A stretch of 64,000 nucleotides of DNA from Akkermansia muciniphila (GTDB taxonomy: Bacteria; Verrucomicrobiota; Verrucomicrobiia; Limisphaerales; BJHT01): contig CAMAUZ010000033.1 in the NCBI GenBank assembly GCA_945861535.1, forward strand, positions 1-64,000. The letters run 5' to 3'. Both the position numbers and the translations under genes were made by a program. Shown here one piece after another: positions 1 to 8,604 of this stretch (position 1 is the first letter of the stretch; each line of letters starts with the position of its first letter). The notes under the pieces were generated by a model. It was not told the DNA's origin. It searched no databases and saw nothing but the letters and a program-made list of their open reading frames with translations.

Positions 1-583
1 TCCAAGCCGAGAGCCTGCCCACCACCGCCAGCGCAGAGTTCGATTGCCGTGAATTTCATTTCTTGCAGGCAGTTAAACGGCCGAGCGGCCAAAACACAAG
101 AACAGCGCGGTACGAGAAAGAGAGCCGCTACGAAGCTGTTGGATTTGATGCCTTCGTGCATCTCCTCCGGGCATTTTTTGCGATTTCAATGGCGCGGTGT
201 TCGGTTTCACCCGACGGAATCATAGCAGGGTGAAAGAAGTAATCTATGCGCCCGGTGCAATTCTGGAGGTAGATGCCCGGACCCTCCATGCGGCCCAGAG
301 CACCCGGCACGCCGGACCGCTGGGTAGGCCGCGCCTGTCCGCAGCGCGGCGCCGGGGTGTTCGCACGGTCGGCGGCGCGCTGGGGACAGACGCGCCCTAC
401 CTTAACGCCCTCAAGCTCACCACGGCTCGCGTCCTCCGAGGGATGGATGACTGCGTTCGCTCCCGCCGGAGAATGTCGAACGTCGGGTCGAACCGGGAGG
501 CTGTGGGGCGAGTGCATGGGTCCGATGTGCCAGTTTGGCGCATATCCAACCCTGTTCAGTCGATTTTCTGGCCGGGACGGCAT
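1..583. other. Repeat-rich left edge, no convincing gene
   Basis: I see no complete gene here. Reading frames exist on both strands but look like overlapping shadows. The minus-strand frame ending near 128 has a protein-like C-terminal stretch (about 310 down to 128) with aromatic and charged residues, which could be the tail of a broken gene, but I do not recognise it. The middle of the stretch is an inverted repeat. Confidence 0.4.
321..403. repeat. Inverted repeat with ggtaggc...gccctacc ends
   Basis: The left end (GGTAGGCCGCGCCTGTCC) and right end (GGACAGACGCGCCCTACC) are imperfect reverse complements around a GC-rich centre. The structure resembles the other palindromic interspersed repeats of this window. 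Confidence 0.6.
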
Positions 584-682
584 CTGGACGGCAAAATGAA
601 TGAGCTAGACCATAAAATGGATCACCTCGACGGCGTCGAGGTCATCCATTTTGCCGTCTAGCTCATTCATTTTGCCGTCTAG
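584..682. repeat. 99-bp inverted repeat centred at 633
   Basis: The arms 584-631 and 635-682 pair around the central GGC. The innermost 8 bp are ACCTCGAC / GTCGAGGT, and pairing continues outwards with only a few mismatches or G-T pairs. Both strands therefore encode the same L-D-G-K-M heptads ending in a similar V-E-V-I-H-F tail. Confidence 0.8.
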
Positions 683-1003
683 CACTCCCATTTTGTGGTC
701 TAGCTCGTTCATTTTGCCGTCTAGCACCTCCATTTTACCGTCTAGCACGTTCGTTTTGCCGTCCAGCACGGCCATTTTGTGGTCTAGCCTGTTGATTTTG
801 CCGTCTAGCTTCTTAATTGGGTGGTTTAGGTCGTACAGCTTATGGTTCGGCTGGTTGATTTTTTGGTCCAGGTATTGGGCAGGATGGTTTGGATGCCATG
901 CCGGATGGTCTGGAAGGCAGCGTTGGTGGACGGCAGGAAAAAAAGTAAGCCCACCTGCTTGACAGAATAGTTCGGGTAATGCACTCTTCCACCGTTCCCG
1001 CAT
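605..1003 (-). CDS. Hypothetical protein with coiled-coil heptad repeats
   Basis: The 132-aa frame has an N-terminal half of no recognisable type and a C-terminal half made of about eight 7-residue units of the form L-D-G/H-K-M-x-x (residues 66-121). This regular i, i+3/i+4 hydrophobic pattern would form a coiled coil. More degenerate units precede it (residues 45-63). The 3' end lies inside the inverted repeat centred at 633. I see no clear ribosome binding site, so it could be a low-complexity open frame created by repeat expansion and not an expressed gene. Proteins with D-x-K-M/I heptads are known in bacteria, usually without assigned function. Confidence 0.35.
   Translation of the reverse strand: MRERWKSALPELFCQAGGLTFFPAVHQRCLPDHPAWHPNHPAQYLDQKINQPNHKLYDLNHPIKKLDGKINRLDHKMAVLDGKTNVLDGKMEVLDGKMNELDHKMGVLDGKMNELDGKMDDLDAVEVIHFMV
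641..808 (-). repeat. Eight tandem 21-bp units coding heptads
   Basis: The plus strand shows repeated GCCGTCTAGC(A/T)C blocks every 21 bp alternating with (T/G)CATTTTG. Read on the minus strand each unit gives one L-D-(G/H)-K-M-x-x heptad. Units are nearly identical at DNA level, which points to slippage or unequal crossing-over. Confidence 0.8.
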
Positions 1004-1041
1004 CCGTAAAACATCATGTAAAACTTAACCCCTAACTAATC

Positions 1042-1944
1042 ATGCCCTCCACCGAAGCTGTTATCCTCCGCGCGCAAGCCACCAGTGACACCCAGTCCGC
1101 CATTGCCGGCACTTGGGTTTGGGATGAAAAAACCGTGATCCAATGGGTCGCCAGCCTCACGGCCATTGACGTCAAGAAAATCGCCGTGTCGGATTTGGAG
1201 GGGGCGCAACTGCTGGCGCGCGCGGACTTCCAAACCACCATCGCCACGCTCCATGATCGCACCGTCGAGGGTCTCGGCATGGCGCGCGTGAAGTGGCGGA
1301 AGGACGCCGCGAAGAAGGCGATTCTCTCCAATCTCAGCGCGGCGGGCGGCGGACGCGAGACGGTGGAACGCGAGGCGCAGGCGTGGGAGAGCGTGTGGCA
1401 GAGTTTTGATGATGCTTGGGAACCCAGCGCGACCAACAATATCGCCGACTTCCGTATCCTGATCGCGAGCACCACGACGCAGGAGAAAGCCTATGGGAAT
1501 GCGCACACGCTCTGGCGCAAAGGGGTCGAGGAGCTCCAGGCGGATGCCGATGTGCTCTGGGATGACTGCGTGGCGTGGTATGAGGCGGCCACGACGCTTT
1601 TCAAGGAAGGCACGGCCATCGGCGACCTGATCCGCTCGACCATCCCCACCAGCCCGACCACCCCGGAACCGACCCCGGTGGAAATCGCCACGGCCACGCC
1701 GCAATCGCCAAGCCGCGTCGCCCTCGCCTACGCCCCCGGCGGCGGCGCACACTCGACCACGACGATGGTGCAATGGCAGATCGTGGACGTGGACGCCGAC
1801 TTTGGCCATGACACCACGCTTAATCCCGCCGGGCAGACGATCACGGTCGCCGCCGTCGCCGGTGCCACGGTGCGCTTCCGTATCCGCACCACCAACAGTT
1901 CAGGCACGACGTACGGGGCGGTGCAAACGGTGACGCTGGTTTGA
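1042..1944 (+). CDS. Hypothetical protein with C-terminal fibronectin III-like end
   Basis: 300 aa, no signal peptide. Residues 1-200 are mostly helical, rich in Trp and Ala, and match no family I know. A Pro/Thr-rich linker (about 203-225) leads to a C-terminal beta-rich segment of about 75 residues (V-Q-W-Q, T-V-x-F-R-I-R, Y-G-A-V-Q-T-V-T), which looks like a fibronectin III or similar Ig-like fold. It stands alone, divergent from the heptad-repeat frame and followed by an interspersed repeat. Function is unknown; a role in protein-protein or surface binding is only a guess from the C-terminal fold. Confidence 0.7.
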   Translation: MPSTEAVILRAQATSDTQSAIAGTWVWDEKTVIQWVASLTAIDVKKIAVSDLEGAQLLARADFQTTIATLHDRTVEGLGMARVKWRKDAAKKAILSNLSAAGGGRETVEREAQAWESVWQSFDDAWEPSATNNIADFRILIASTTTQEKAYGNAHTLWRKGVEELQADADVLWDDCVAWYEAATTLFKEGTAIGDLIRSTIPTSPTTPEPTPVEIATATPQSPSRVALAYAPGGGAHSTTTMVQWQIVDVDADFGHDTTLNPAGQTITVAAVAGATVRFRIRTTNSSGTTYGAVQTVTLV

Positions 1945-1952
1945 TCCGTATA

Positions 1953-2183
1953 AGTCTTTGCGAAAGTTCGCGCCGTCCGCACCGCGGCCTCCGGCTCCCT
2001 CTCCTCCGTTCGGAACGGAGGAGAGGGTCGGGGAGAGGAGGCGCTCCGTAATGTTGGGCCACTCGCCATGGTGAAGCACCCCTCTCCCCGCCCCTCTCCC
2101 CGTTCGTGCCTCACGGGGCGAGGGAGACGGACGCGCTACTGGTTACCGCAGTCCCAGCACGAACTTTCACAACAATTGATAAC
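1953..2183. repeat. Interspersed repeat family A, copy 1
   Basis: The element has inverted ends TTTGCGAAAGTTCG (about 1957) and CGAACTTTCACAACAATTGA (about 2160), with internal GGAGAGGG/CCCTCTCC palindromes. The same architecture occurs at 15460-15600 and 32551-32782. It codes nothing convincing. The layout resembles a non-autonomous, MITE-like element. Confidence 0.75.
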
Positions 2184-2267
2184 TATAGGCACCGCCCTGC
2201 GGCCGCCCGGATGGCTCCGCTGCCGGGCGAACGGCCGTCCGCCTCCTCACGTCGGCGGCTACGAGGT

Positions 2268-3932
2268 TCAGCGCATTTGCCCCGCAGCCCACACGGCGAG
2301 TTTTTCGCGGAAGATTTTGGCGTTGTGGCGGATGTCCACGGGGAAGGCGGGATGGAAGAGGAGGGTGCGGATGTCGCGGGTGAGCGCGTGGGCGGCACCG
2401 AGCGCGAGGAGTTCCTGGCGGAGTTGGGCGTGGTTGGCGGCGGGAGCACCGGGGGCGGCGGATTCCAACTCGACGCAGAGGACGGGCTGCATCTCCCCTG
2501 CCCTTTCCACGCCGACGAGGGCGGTGCGGAAGACGGCGGGGTGAGTGTTGAAGATCGCCTCGCACGGGATGGTGAAGAGGGTGCCGCGCGGGGTGATGAC
2601 GCGGTGGGCTTTGCGTCCGCAGAACCACACGCGGCCGGTCGGGTCGAGGTAGCCGACGTCGCCCATGCGATGGAAGAAGCCACCGCTCGCGGGGTCGGGA
2701 ATCTTGGCGCGCGCGGTGTGGTCGGGGCGCTGAAAATAGTCGCGCGTCACGTTGTCGCCGCGCACCGCGATCTCGCCGATCTCGCCGACGGGCAAGACGA
2801 GCGAGTCGCTCCAGGTGGCGATGGGTTCGTCGGTGATGCGGATGATGCGGAGGGTGATTCCGGGGACGGGTTGGCCGACGCAGACGCCCGCGCCCTGGGC
2901 GGTGCGGTGGCGGGTTTCGGCGAGGATTTCCGCGCTGCCGATGGAGGTGACGGGCAGGGATTCGGTCGCGCCGTAGGGCGTGAAGACCTGCGCGTCGGCG
3001 GGGAGCATCCGCGTGAAGCGTTCAAGCACGCTGGCGGCGACGGGCGCACCGGCGGAGATGACGCGGCGGAGCGAGGGGAGTTTGCTGCCGTGCGTTTCGC
3101 CGTGGCGGCCGAGGCGGTTGATGAGCGCGGGCGAGCCGAACATGTTGGTCACGCCGAAGTTCTCGACGGCTTCCAAAATTTTCACCGGGTCCACGTCGGC
3201 AGGCCGCGTGAAATCCATGTCGGGAATGATGGCGGTCATGCCGAGCGCGGGGGCGAACAGCGCGAACAGCGGGAAGGTGGGGAGATCAATCTCGCCGGGC
3301 TGGATGCCGTAGAGCTGGCGGAGTTTCTCAACCTGATCGGTGAAGATGCCGTGCGTGTACACGACGCCTTTCGGCGGGCCGGTGCTGCCGCTCGTGAAGA
3401 GGATCGCGGCGAGATCGGCGGGCGTGGTGCCGGGGAGCGCGAGGTTGCCGGCGGCGAGTCCGCGCTGGCGAAGGTCGGCGAGCGTGAGGCCGCCCCAGCA
3501 TTTGGGGCCGACGGTGACGAGCGTTTGCAGGGTGCGGCGTCCCCAGCCGAGCGCGAGGCGCGCGACGTGCGCGAGCGGGATGCCGATGAACGCGCCGGGT
3601 TCGGCTTCGTTCACGCAGTTCCCAAAATTCTTCACGCCGATGCCGGGGTCGATGAGCACGGGGACGGCGCGGGCCTTGAAGAGCGCGAAGGTGAGGGCGA
3701 AGAAATCGAGGCTGGGCTTCACCATCAGCACCGTGCGCACGCCGGGGCCGATGCCGGTGCTGAGGAGTCCGCGCGCGAGGACGTCGCTCTCGGTGTCGAG
3801 CTGGCGAAAGGTGTAGTGGGTGTAGGCGACGCGGCCCGCGCGGTCGCGGCCCGCGGGGAAGACAACGGCGGCGGTGTGCGGTTGCCGTCGCGCCATCGCG
3901 GGCAGGTGCGAAGCGATGTTGGCGGCGTCCAT
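2268..3932 (-). CDS. oleC: OleC-type AMP-dependent ligase (beta-lactone synthetase)
   Basis: 554 aa, an ANL-superfamily adenylate-forming enzyme. The AMP-binding P-loop is at residues 177-190 (ILFTSGSTGPPKGV), and the hinge region with G-D-V-G-Y-L-D and G-R-K-A-H lies about 430-450. OleC of the olefin pathway converts the beta-hydroxy acid made by OleA/OleD into a beta-lactone. Identity as OleC and not a generic acyl-CoA ligase rests on length, the overall sequence pattern and its position directly after oleA and oleB, with a 12-nt gap from oleB. The start ATG at 3932 was chosen because it follows the oleB stop and gives the normal length. No oleD follows; the next sequence downstream is an interspersed repeat. 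Confidence 0.88.
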   Translation of the reverse strand: MDAANIASHLPAMARRQPHTAAVVFPAGRDRAGRVAYTHYTFRQLDTESDVLARGLLSTGIGPGVRTVLMVKPSLDFFALTFALFKARAVPVLIDPGIGVKNFGNCVNEAEPGAFIGIPLAHVARLALGWGRRTLQTLVTVGPKCWGGLTLADLRQRGLAAGNLALPGTTPADLAAILFTSGSTGPPKGVVYTHGIFTDQVEKLRQLYGIQPGEIDLPTFPLFALFAPALGMTAIIPDMDFTRPADVDPVKILEAVENFGVTNMFGSPALINRLGRHGETHGSKLPSLRRVISAGAPVAASVLERFTRMLPADAQVFTPYGATESLPVTSIGSAEILAETRHRTAQGAGVCVGQPVPGITLRIIRITDEPIATWSDSLVLPVGEIGEIAVRGDNVTRDYFQRPDHTARAKIPDPASGGFFHRMGDVGYLDPTGRVWFCGRKAHRVITPRGTLFTIPCEAIFNTHPAVFRTALVGVERAGEMQPVLCVELESAAPGAPAANHAQLRQELLALGAAHALTRDIRTLLFHPAFPVDIRHNAKIFREKLAVWAAGQMR

Positions 3933-3944
3933 GCCGGGAGCCGG

Positions 3945-4847
3945 TCAGGCCGGGAGCGGATGGCGGGCGAGGAAATCCTGCACGAGCGGAATGATCTCGG
4001 CCGAGGCGTCCTCGAGCACGTAATGCCCGGCGTCGGGAAAGCGATGCACCTCGGCCTGCGGCAGGTGGCGCTGCCATTCGGCGAGGAAATGGTGGTCGAA
4101 GACAAAGTCGCGGTCGCCCCAGCAGATGAGCGTCGGGGTTTTCTGAAACTGCGGCAGCGCGCGTTCGGTGGCGGAGACGAGGTCGTAGCTGGGGTCGCCG
4201 GGCTTGAGCGGGATGTCCTGCACGAAGCGCAGGACGGCGACGCGGTTGCGCCACGAGTTGTAGGGCCGCAGGTAGGCCTCGCGGACGTTGCGCGGCATGG
4301 GCCGACGCGTGCAGCACCAGCGGGCGGCGGCGCGGCTGAAAATGTTCGCGCCGCGCACGAGGAGCGCGCCGAGGCTGGAGTCGCGGCAGAAGCCGATGGT
4401 CGGCGGGAGCGGTTTATTTTTCGGCAGATGAAACGCGCCGGTGTTAAGCAGCACGAGCCGGCGGATTTGCTCGGGATGTTTCGCGGCGAAGGCCATGCCG
4501 ATCATGCCGCCCCAGTCGTGCAGTACGAGCGTGAGATTTTTGTTGAGGCCGAGGTGTTTCAGCAGCGCTTCAAGGTCGGCGACGCGCTGCGCGAGCGTGT
4601 AGGAATAGCGCGTGTCGTCGGGCTTGTCGGAGAGGCCGCAGCCCATGTGATCGGGCACGATCAGGCGGCAGCGGTCACGCAGCGCGGGGATGAGGGAGCG
4701 GTAGTAAAAGGACCACGTCGGGTTGCCGTGGATCATCACGACGGGGTCGCCCGCGCCCTCGTCGAGGTAGTGGAGCGAGTTGCCGTCGAGGTTCAGGTAG
4801 GAACCGACGAAGGGGTAAAGCTGGCGGCGAAAATTCACCATTCCCAT
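3945..4847 (-). CDS. oleB: OleB-type alpha/beta hydrolase (beta-lactone decarboxylase)
   Basis: 300 aa, alpha/beta hydrolase of the haloalkane dehalogenase-like group. The oxyanion motif H-G-N-P-T-W is at 40-45, the nucleophile Asp111 sits in H-D-W-G-G, and the likely catalytic His is about residue 275 (G-H-Y-V-L-E-D). In the ole pathway OleB decarboxylates the beta-lactone to the long-chain cis-olefin. An Asp nucleophile, as opposed to Ser, agrees with this family. The reading frame is open far upstream through oleA, but the ATG at 4847 (or 4841) gives the family's usual N-terminus and overlaps the oleA stop by a few bases, suggesting translational coupling. Confidence 0.88.
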   Translation of the reverse strand: MGMVNFRRQLYPFVGSYLNLDGNSLHYLDEGAGDPVVMIHGNPTWSFYYRSLIPALRDRCRLIVPDHMGCGLSDKPDDTRYSYTLAQRVADLEALLKHLGLNKNLTLVLHDWGGMIGMAFAAKHPEQIRRLVLLNTGAFHLPKNKPLPPTIGFCRDSSLGALLVRGANIFSRAAARWCCTRRPMPRNVREAYLRPYNSWRNRVAVLRFVQDIPLKPGDPSYDLVSATERALPQFQKTPTLICWGDRDFVFDHHFLAEWQRHLPQAEVHRFPDAGHYVLEDASAEIIPLVQDFLARHPLPA

Positions 4848-5908
4848 CCGAGCATGAGGCAGTTGAGGCCGCTGCCGATGCCGAGAAAGGCAACGCGCTG
4901 GCCGGGTTGAAGGAAGCCCCGCTCGTCGGCGATGGCGGCGGTGAGCGGGAGCGAGACCGTGCCGATGTTGCCGAGGTGGGGATAGGTCGAGAAATCTTTC
5001 GCGGCCGAAATGCCGAGCACGTCGAGAATCTGGCGCTGATGCGCGGAGCCGACCTGATGGCAGCACACTCGGTCCACCTGGTCGGTGGTCCAGCCGAGTT
5101 CGGCGAGGAAGGCCGCCCAGGTTTTGCGGCCGAGATCGACGCCGTGTTTCATCACGGCGACGGAATCGGTGGACATGAACTGCTCGACGCCGCGCGGGGT
5201 GGGTTCGCTCGCGCTTCCGTGCGGATCGAGCGGAGCCAGCCCCCAGCGGCAGAGCGCGTGGTGTTGCGGCGCGGTGCAGGTGACGCCGCCGACGAGCCGA
5301 TGTCCGCGCGGGCAGGCGAAGGAGCCGTCGGTGAGCACCAGCGCGATCGCGCCCGATCCGCCGGTGAGCGTGGCGAGGCTCAGCGTGAAATTTTCCATCG
5401 TCGCCGTGGCGAGCATCCGCTGGATCATCACGTCGTTGATCTCGCGCGCGGATTCGCACGAGACGACCATGCCCGCGCGGATTTGGCCGAGCTGGATGCG
5501 GTTGGCGATGTCGAGGATGCCGTTCATCACCGCGAGACAGGCATTGCTCAAATCATACACGGCCGTGCGGCCCGAGACGCCTATGCCGTCGGCGACGCGA
5601 CAGGCGGTGGCGGGTTCAAATTGCTCACGGCAGACGCCCGCATAAATCAGTGCGCCGATTTCAGCAACCGGCACGCCCGAGGCCGCCAGCGCGCGGCGGG
5701 CGGCGACGGTGGCGCCGCGAGAGAGCGGCGTGCCGGGTTCCCACCAGCGGCGTTCAGTGATGCCGGTGAGGGCCTCGAGCTGGCCGGGTTGCACGCGGAG
5801 CCGCGTGTACAGGGGCGCGAGGCGTTCCTCCAGTTCAGCGGAGGACACCACGACGGGGGCCAGTTCATAACCAATGGAATTGAGAAAAACGCCCGAATAC
5901 TTCGGCAT
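4835..5908 (-). CDS. oleA: OleA-type thiolase (head-to-head acyl condensation)
   Basis: 357 aa, a thiolase-superfamily enzyme of the KAS III-like group. The catalytic triad is visible: Cys124 (S-N-A-C-L-A), His284 (C-C-H-Q-V-G) and Asn314 (G-N-I-G-T). Glu98 in F-E-P-A-T-A-C matches the glutamate characteristic of OleA, which condenses two fatty acyl-CoAs to a beta-keto acid. It is the first gene of an oleA-oleB-oleC transcription unit. The frame is open upstream to 6103, but the ATG at 5908 gives the N-terminus M-P-K-Y-S-G-V-F-L-N, which fits the family; the extra upstream residues are low-complexity. The product would be long-chain olefins or their precursors. Confidence 0.9.
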   Translation of the reverse strand: MPKYSGVFLNSIGYELAPVVVSSAELEERLAPLYTRLRVQPGQLEALTGITERRWWEPGTPLSRGATVAARRALAASGVPVAEIGALIYAGVCREQFEPATACRVADGIGVSGRTAVYDLSNACLAVMNGILDIANRIQLGQIRAGMVVSCESAREINDVMIQRMLATATMENFTLSLATLTGGSGAIALVLTDGSFACPRGHRLVGGVTCTAPQHHALCRWGLAPLDPHGSASEPTPRGVEQFMSTDSVAVMKHGVDLGRKTWAAFLAELGWTTDQVDRVCCHQVGSAHQRQILDVLGISAAKDFSTYPHLGNIGTVSLPLTAAIADERGFLQPGQRVAFLGIGSGLNCLMLGWEW

Positions 5909-6084
5909 CGCGGCGAAGCTAGGGATGCACCCGCGGGAATTCGAGAAGTTTCCCCGGAAGCGAGGAGATGTGGCAGGCGTGCGCGGTTGCGCGGCCGCCA
6001 TTTTTTCCAAACCACACGGCCGCCCGAAGTCCCCTCCGCCGTCACTGCCTTTGACCCAGCAGCCCAAATGCGTAGGCTCAGGGC

Positions 6085-6504
6085 ATGGGACGCACCTACG
6101 CAACGCTTGAAGTCATCAATGCCGGCGACGTCGTCGTCGCCCGCCGGAAGCTCATGCCCGAAGCTGACATCCGCCGCGCCCAAGTCCGCATGTTGGTGGA
6201 CAGCGGTGCGTACATGCTCTGCCTCAACGAGCATCTCCGCGCACAACTCGGATTGGACATCATCGACTCCATGGAGGGGGAGCTCGCCGATGGCACGGTC
6301 ATCACCATGCCGATCGCCGGCCCGGTGGATCTCCATTTCGGCAACCGCCAGACCTCCTGCCGCGCCGTCATTCTTCCCGGCACTTCCGAACCATTGCTCG
6401 GCACCATCCCGATGGAGGACATGGACGTGCTCATCAATCCGAAGAACCAGGAACTCATCATCAACCCCGCGAATCCCTACCTCGCCAAAAAGTCGCTGAA
6501 GTAG
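6085..6504 (+). CDS. Retropepsin-like aspartic protease family protein (clan AA)
   Basis: 139 aa. The segment V-R-M-L-V-D-S-G-A-Y (about residues 33-42) carries the D-(S/T)-G-A signature of single-domain aspartic proteases, followed by L-A-D-G-T-V and a conserved end L-L-G-T-I-P-M-E-D-M-D-V-L-I. Small proteins like this form dimers to build the active site. It lacks a signal peptide, so it would be cytoplasmic. Divergent from oleA with about 175 bp between starts. Bacterial members often have no known substrate. A ...K-K-S-L-K tail ends the protein. Confidence 0.8.
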   Translation: MGRTYATLEVINAGDVVVARRKLMPEADIRRAQVRMLVDSGAYMLCLNEHLRAQLGLDIIDSMEGELADGTVITMPIAGPVDLHFGNRQTSCRAVILPGTSEPLLGTIPMEDMDVLINPKNQELIINPANPYLAKKSLK

Positions 6505-6859
6505 CCGGCGACGACGACCCCGGGGCGGAACGATTCCTCCGCCGCGCAGCCGGTTCATCTCCCTTCATTGCGCCAATCAAGTTGGAAGAGCATCTGGCAC
6601 TACGGGAGTCATGAACCGCACGAAAGCAAGAGTGCCTGCGGCATCAGGAGCAGTCATCGGGCCGGTGACGGTGCCGACGGTCGCCAACCTCATCTCGGCC
6701 CGTTCCTCTCGTCGCGTTCGGTCTTTTCGCGATTCCGCCCAACCCCCATTTGCCGGGTTCAGCAACCAGCTCGCGCACCAATCCGCCCGGACGTGACAAT
6801 CGGCGGACCAGGAAAACGGACGGGACGCCAGCGCCCCAACGGAATGCCTACGACCAAAC

Positions 6860-7028
6860 CTACTGCGTCATCAGTCGAAAGAAGCGGGGCACCGGCTGGC
6901 CATCGGCCGAGACCGACTCAATCTGGAGCTTGCGCACATCGGCGGCGGGGTAGCTTGCGCGGGTGGCGGCGGTGGCTCCTTCAGCAGGGATGCGGAAGGA
7001 TTGGGTGGTCCATGTTTTGAGATCAGGC
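6860..7028 (-). pseudogene. C-terminal remnant of a surface-type protein
   Basis: Read on the minus strand this gives G-S-P-D-L-K-T-W-T-T-Q-S-F-R-I-P, then about 30 residues, then Q-P-V-P-R-F-F-R-L-M-T-Q and a stop. Endings of the form D-L-x-x-W ... R-F-F-R-L are typical of large secreted proteins in Verrucomicrobiota. A stop codon lies directly upstream in frame, so only the tail is left. Confidence 0.5.
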
Positions 7029-7115
7029 GAGCCTTATTGGGGCACAGGAGCGCCGCCTTCAGGCCGCTTCGAGGTCTTACTGGCGGACGGTGTCGTAAGT
7101 GCCAACGCTCCCTGC

Positions 7116-7212
7116 AATGTGCAGCCTGAAGCGGCGTGAACGCCGCGCTCCGCCGTGGTTGCGGCGCCGCCGCCCTTTCTTCATCGCGTCTCTTCGGTGA
7201 AACAATTCGGTT
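7116..7212. repeat. Fragment of interspersed repeat family B
   Basis: Contains GAAGCGGCGTGAACGCCGCG, also present near 15900, and ends in a CAATTCGGTTCGGCTGAATGG segment close to one near 16330. Family B recurs in longer form at 15606-16358 and 35390-35830. Confidence 0.6.
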
Positions 7213-7223
7213 CGGCTGAATGG

Positions 7224-7440
7224 TTACGGCTCAGGGCCTGGCCATATCGTGACGGTCTGCAGGACCAGTTCTCCTGCTGAACTGTTGGCCCGCGCGGGCA
7301 CCTCCCTCATTGGCGGCATCGCGGTTTTGGCGTCCGCCTCACGAACCGGCGAGCCTCCCCGCAATAAGATGTCATCGGCCCGCTGTCCGCCGGCGGCGAG
7401 CGCGCGGTATATCTCATCAGCTTCACCTAACTCAGCGTCA
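7224..7440 (-). pseudogene. Possible C-terminal gene remnant, unknown family
   Basis: The minus-strand frame ending at 7224 contains A-D-D-I-L-L-R-G-G, A-M-P-P-M-R-E-V-P and Q-T-V-T-I-W-P-G. The M-P-P motif recalls the end of c-type cytochrome-like domains, but this is weak. No start or upstream domain is intact. The rest of 6505-7896 holds no gene I can support. Confidence 0.2.
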
Positions 7441-7896
7441 CCCACCCCGCCGCCGTCCGCCGCGTGATGGCCCGGAGTGCGGCGACAAGAGGTTGAAGTC
7501 GCCGGGTCGGGAACTCCGCAGCGGGGTTCCCGCTGGCGCAGGTAGCACAGTTGACCCCGCCGGCCGTATCGGAGACTTCCAAATCCGCAATTGGTGGCAC
7601 GAGTTCGTGCGCCCAGTCCAAAAGGTGCAGGCCACGGAGATTCCCTCATTCCCGGTCCTCAAGTTCCCGTGGCAAAAACTTCTCGACGCCAACCCCCTAC
7701 CTTCCCTCCAGCCACGAGCGCACGGGCCTCCCTGTCGCCTGTTCCGCCGATCAAAAAATGTCCAGCCTCCGCCAAGGAACGGATAGCCTCCGCCGCCCTG
7801 TTCCCGCATGATTTTGCCAGCAAATGAAAACCGATTTAGGCATCGACTAACGCAAATATTTCCTGCCAACCTTTGACCGCACCCAACCTCATATTT

Positions 7897-8445
7897 ATGA
7901 AAGTAAAACCCTCCACCACCCCCGGAAACGTCGTCGTCGAAGTCGCCACCAAGGACACCGTACTGCTGGCCCAAGGCTCGCCCGGCCAGTTCCGCCTCAA
8001 GCAGATCCTCGTCCCCATCGACTTCTCGGACTGCTCGAAAAAGGCGCTGCAATACGCCCTCGCCTTCGCCAAACAATTCAACGCCTCGCTCGTCCTCCTC
8101 TACGTCGTCGAGGCCAACTACGCCGGCACGGAATACGGCGGCCTGGATTACGTGCTGCTCGAGAAGGAATCGCGGGAGAGCGGCCAGAAGCTCCTCGCCG
8201 AACTCGCCCAGACCATCGTCGGCGATCATGTGCCGGTCGAAACCCTCGTCCGCACCGGTCGCCCCGTCATGGAAATCACCGATGTCGCGAAAGAGAAAAA
8301 CGTGGACCTCATCATCATCTCCACTCACGGCCACACCGGCCTCAAGCACCTGCTCCTCGGCAGTGTCAGCGAGAACGTCGTGCGCCACGCCCCCTGCCCC
8401 GTACTCACCGTGCGCGAACGCGAACACGAATTCCTCGCGACCTGA
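7897..8445 (+). CDS. Universal stress protein, single UspA domain
   Basis: 182 aa. An N-terminal extension of about 35 residues precedes a single Usp domain (I-L-V-P-I-D-F-S-D start). The ATP-binding signature G-x2-G-x9-G-S is visible as S-T-H-G-H-T-G-L-K-H-L-L-L-G-S-V-S-E-N-V-V, followed by R-H-A-P-C-P-V-L. A TTG 24 nt upstream could also serve, but the ATG at 7897 is preferred. It is followed by a good terminator and then a two-domain paralogue. Usp proteins bind ATP and respond to starvation or oxygen limitation. Confidence 0.92.
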   Translation: MKVKPSTTPGNVVVEVATKDTVLLAQGSPGQFRLKQILVPIDFSDCSKKALQYALAFAKQFNASLVLLYVVEANYAGTEYGGLDYVLLEKESRESGQKLLAELAQTIVGDHVPVETLVRTGRPVMEITDVAKEKNVDLIIISTHGHTGLKHLLLGSVSENVVRHAPCPVLTVREREHEFLAT

Positions 8446-8475
8446 ACTCATCCCCACCGCCAACCCGCCCGCTCC

Positions 8476-8503
8476 AACCCCGCCTGCGCGCGGGGTTTTT
8501 TCT
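8476..8503 (+). terminator. Rho-independent terminator after the first usp gene
   Basis: An 8-bp stem (AACCCCGC / GCGGGGTT) around a 6-nt loop is followed by a run of T, 30 nt after the stop codon. Confidence 0.85.
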
Positions 8504-8604
8504 TTCGGCACCCCGAAACCGTGCGCGACGAAACATCAAAAAAGGGTCAACCTCAGCCAATGCCCGTGGAGAGATTTCCACCGCCGCAACTAACCTCACA
8601 ATCT

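Noticed and set aside
197-661. Plus-strand ORF ending in L-D-G-K-M heptads
   Set aside because: Its heptad tail is the mirror image produced by the inverted repeat; the rest crosses another repeat and shows no family.
641-808. CRISPR array
   Set aside because: The 21-bp units are contiguous, without unique spacers, and are coding-type repeats.
2106-4910. 934-codon open frame on the plus strand
   Set aside because: It lies antisense to oleC and oleB, which have clear catalytic motifs. Composition is Gly/Ala/Asp/Glu-rich as expected for the complement of GC-rich codons.
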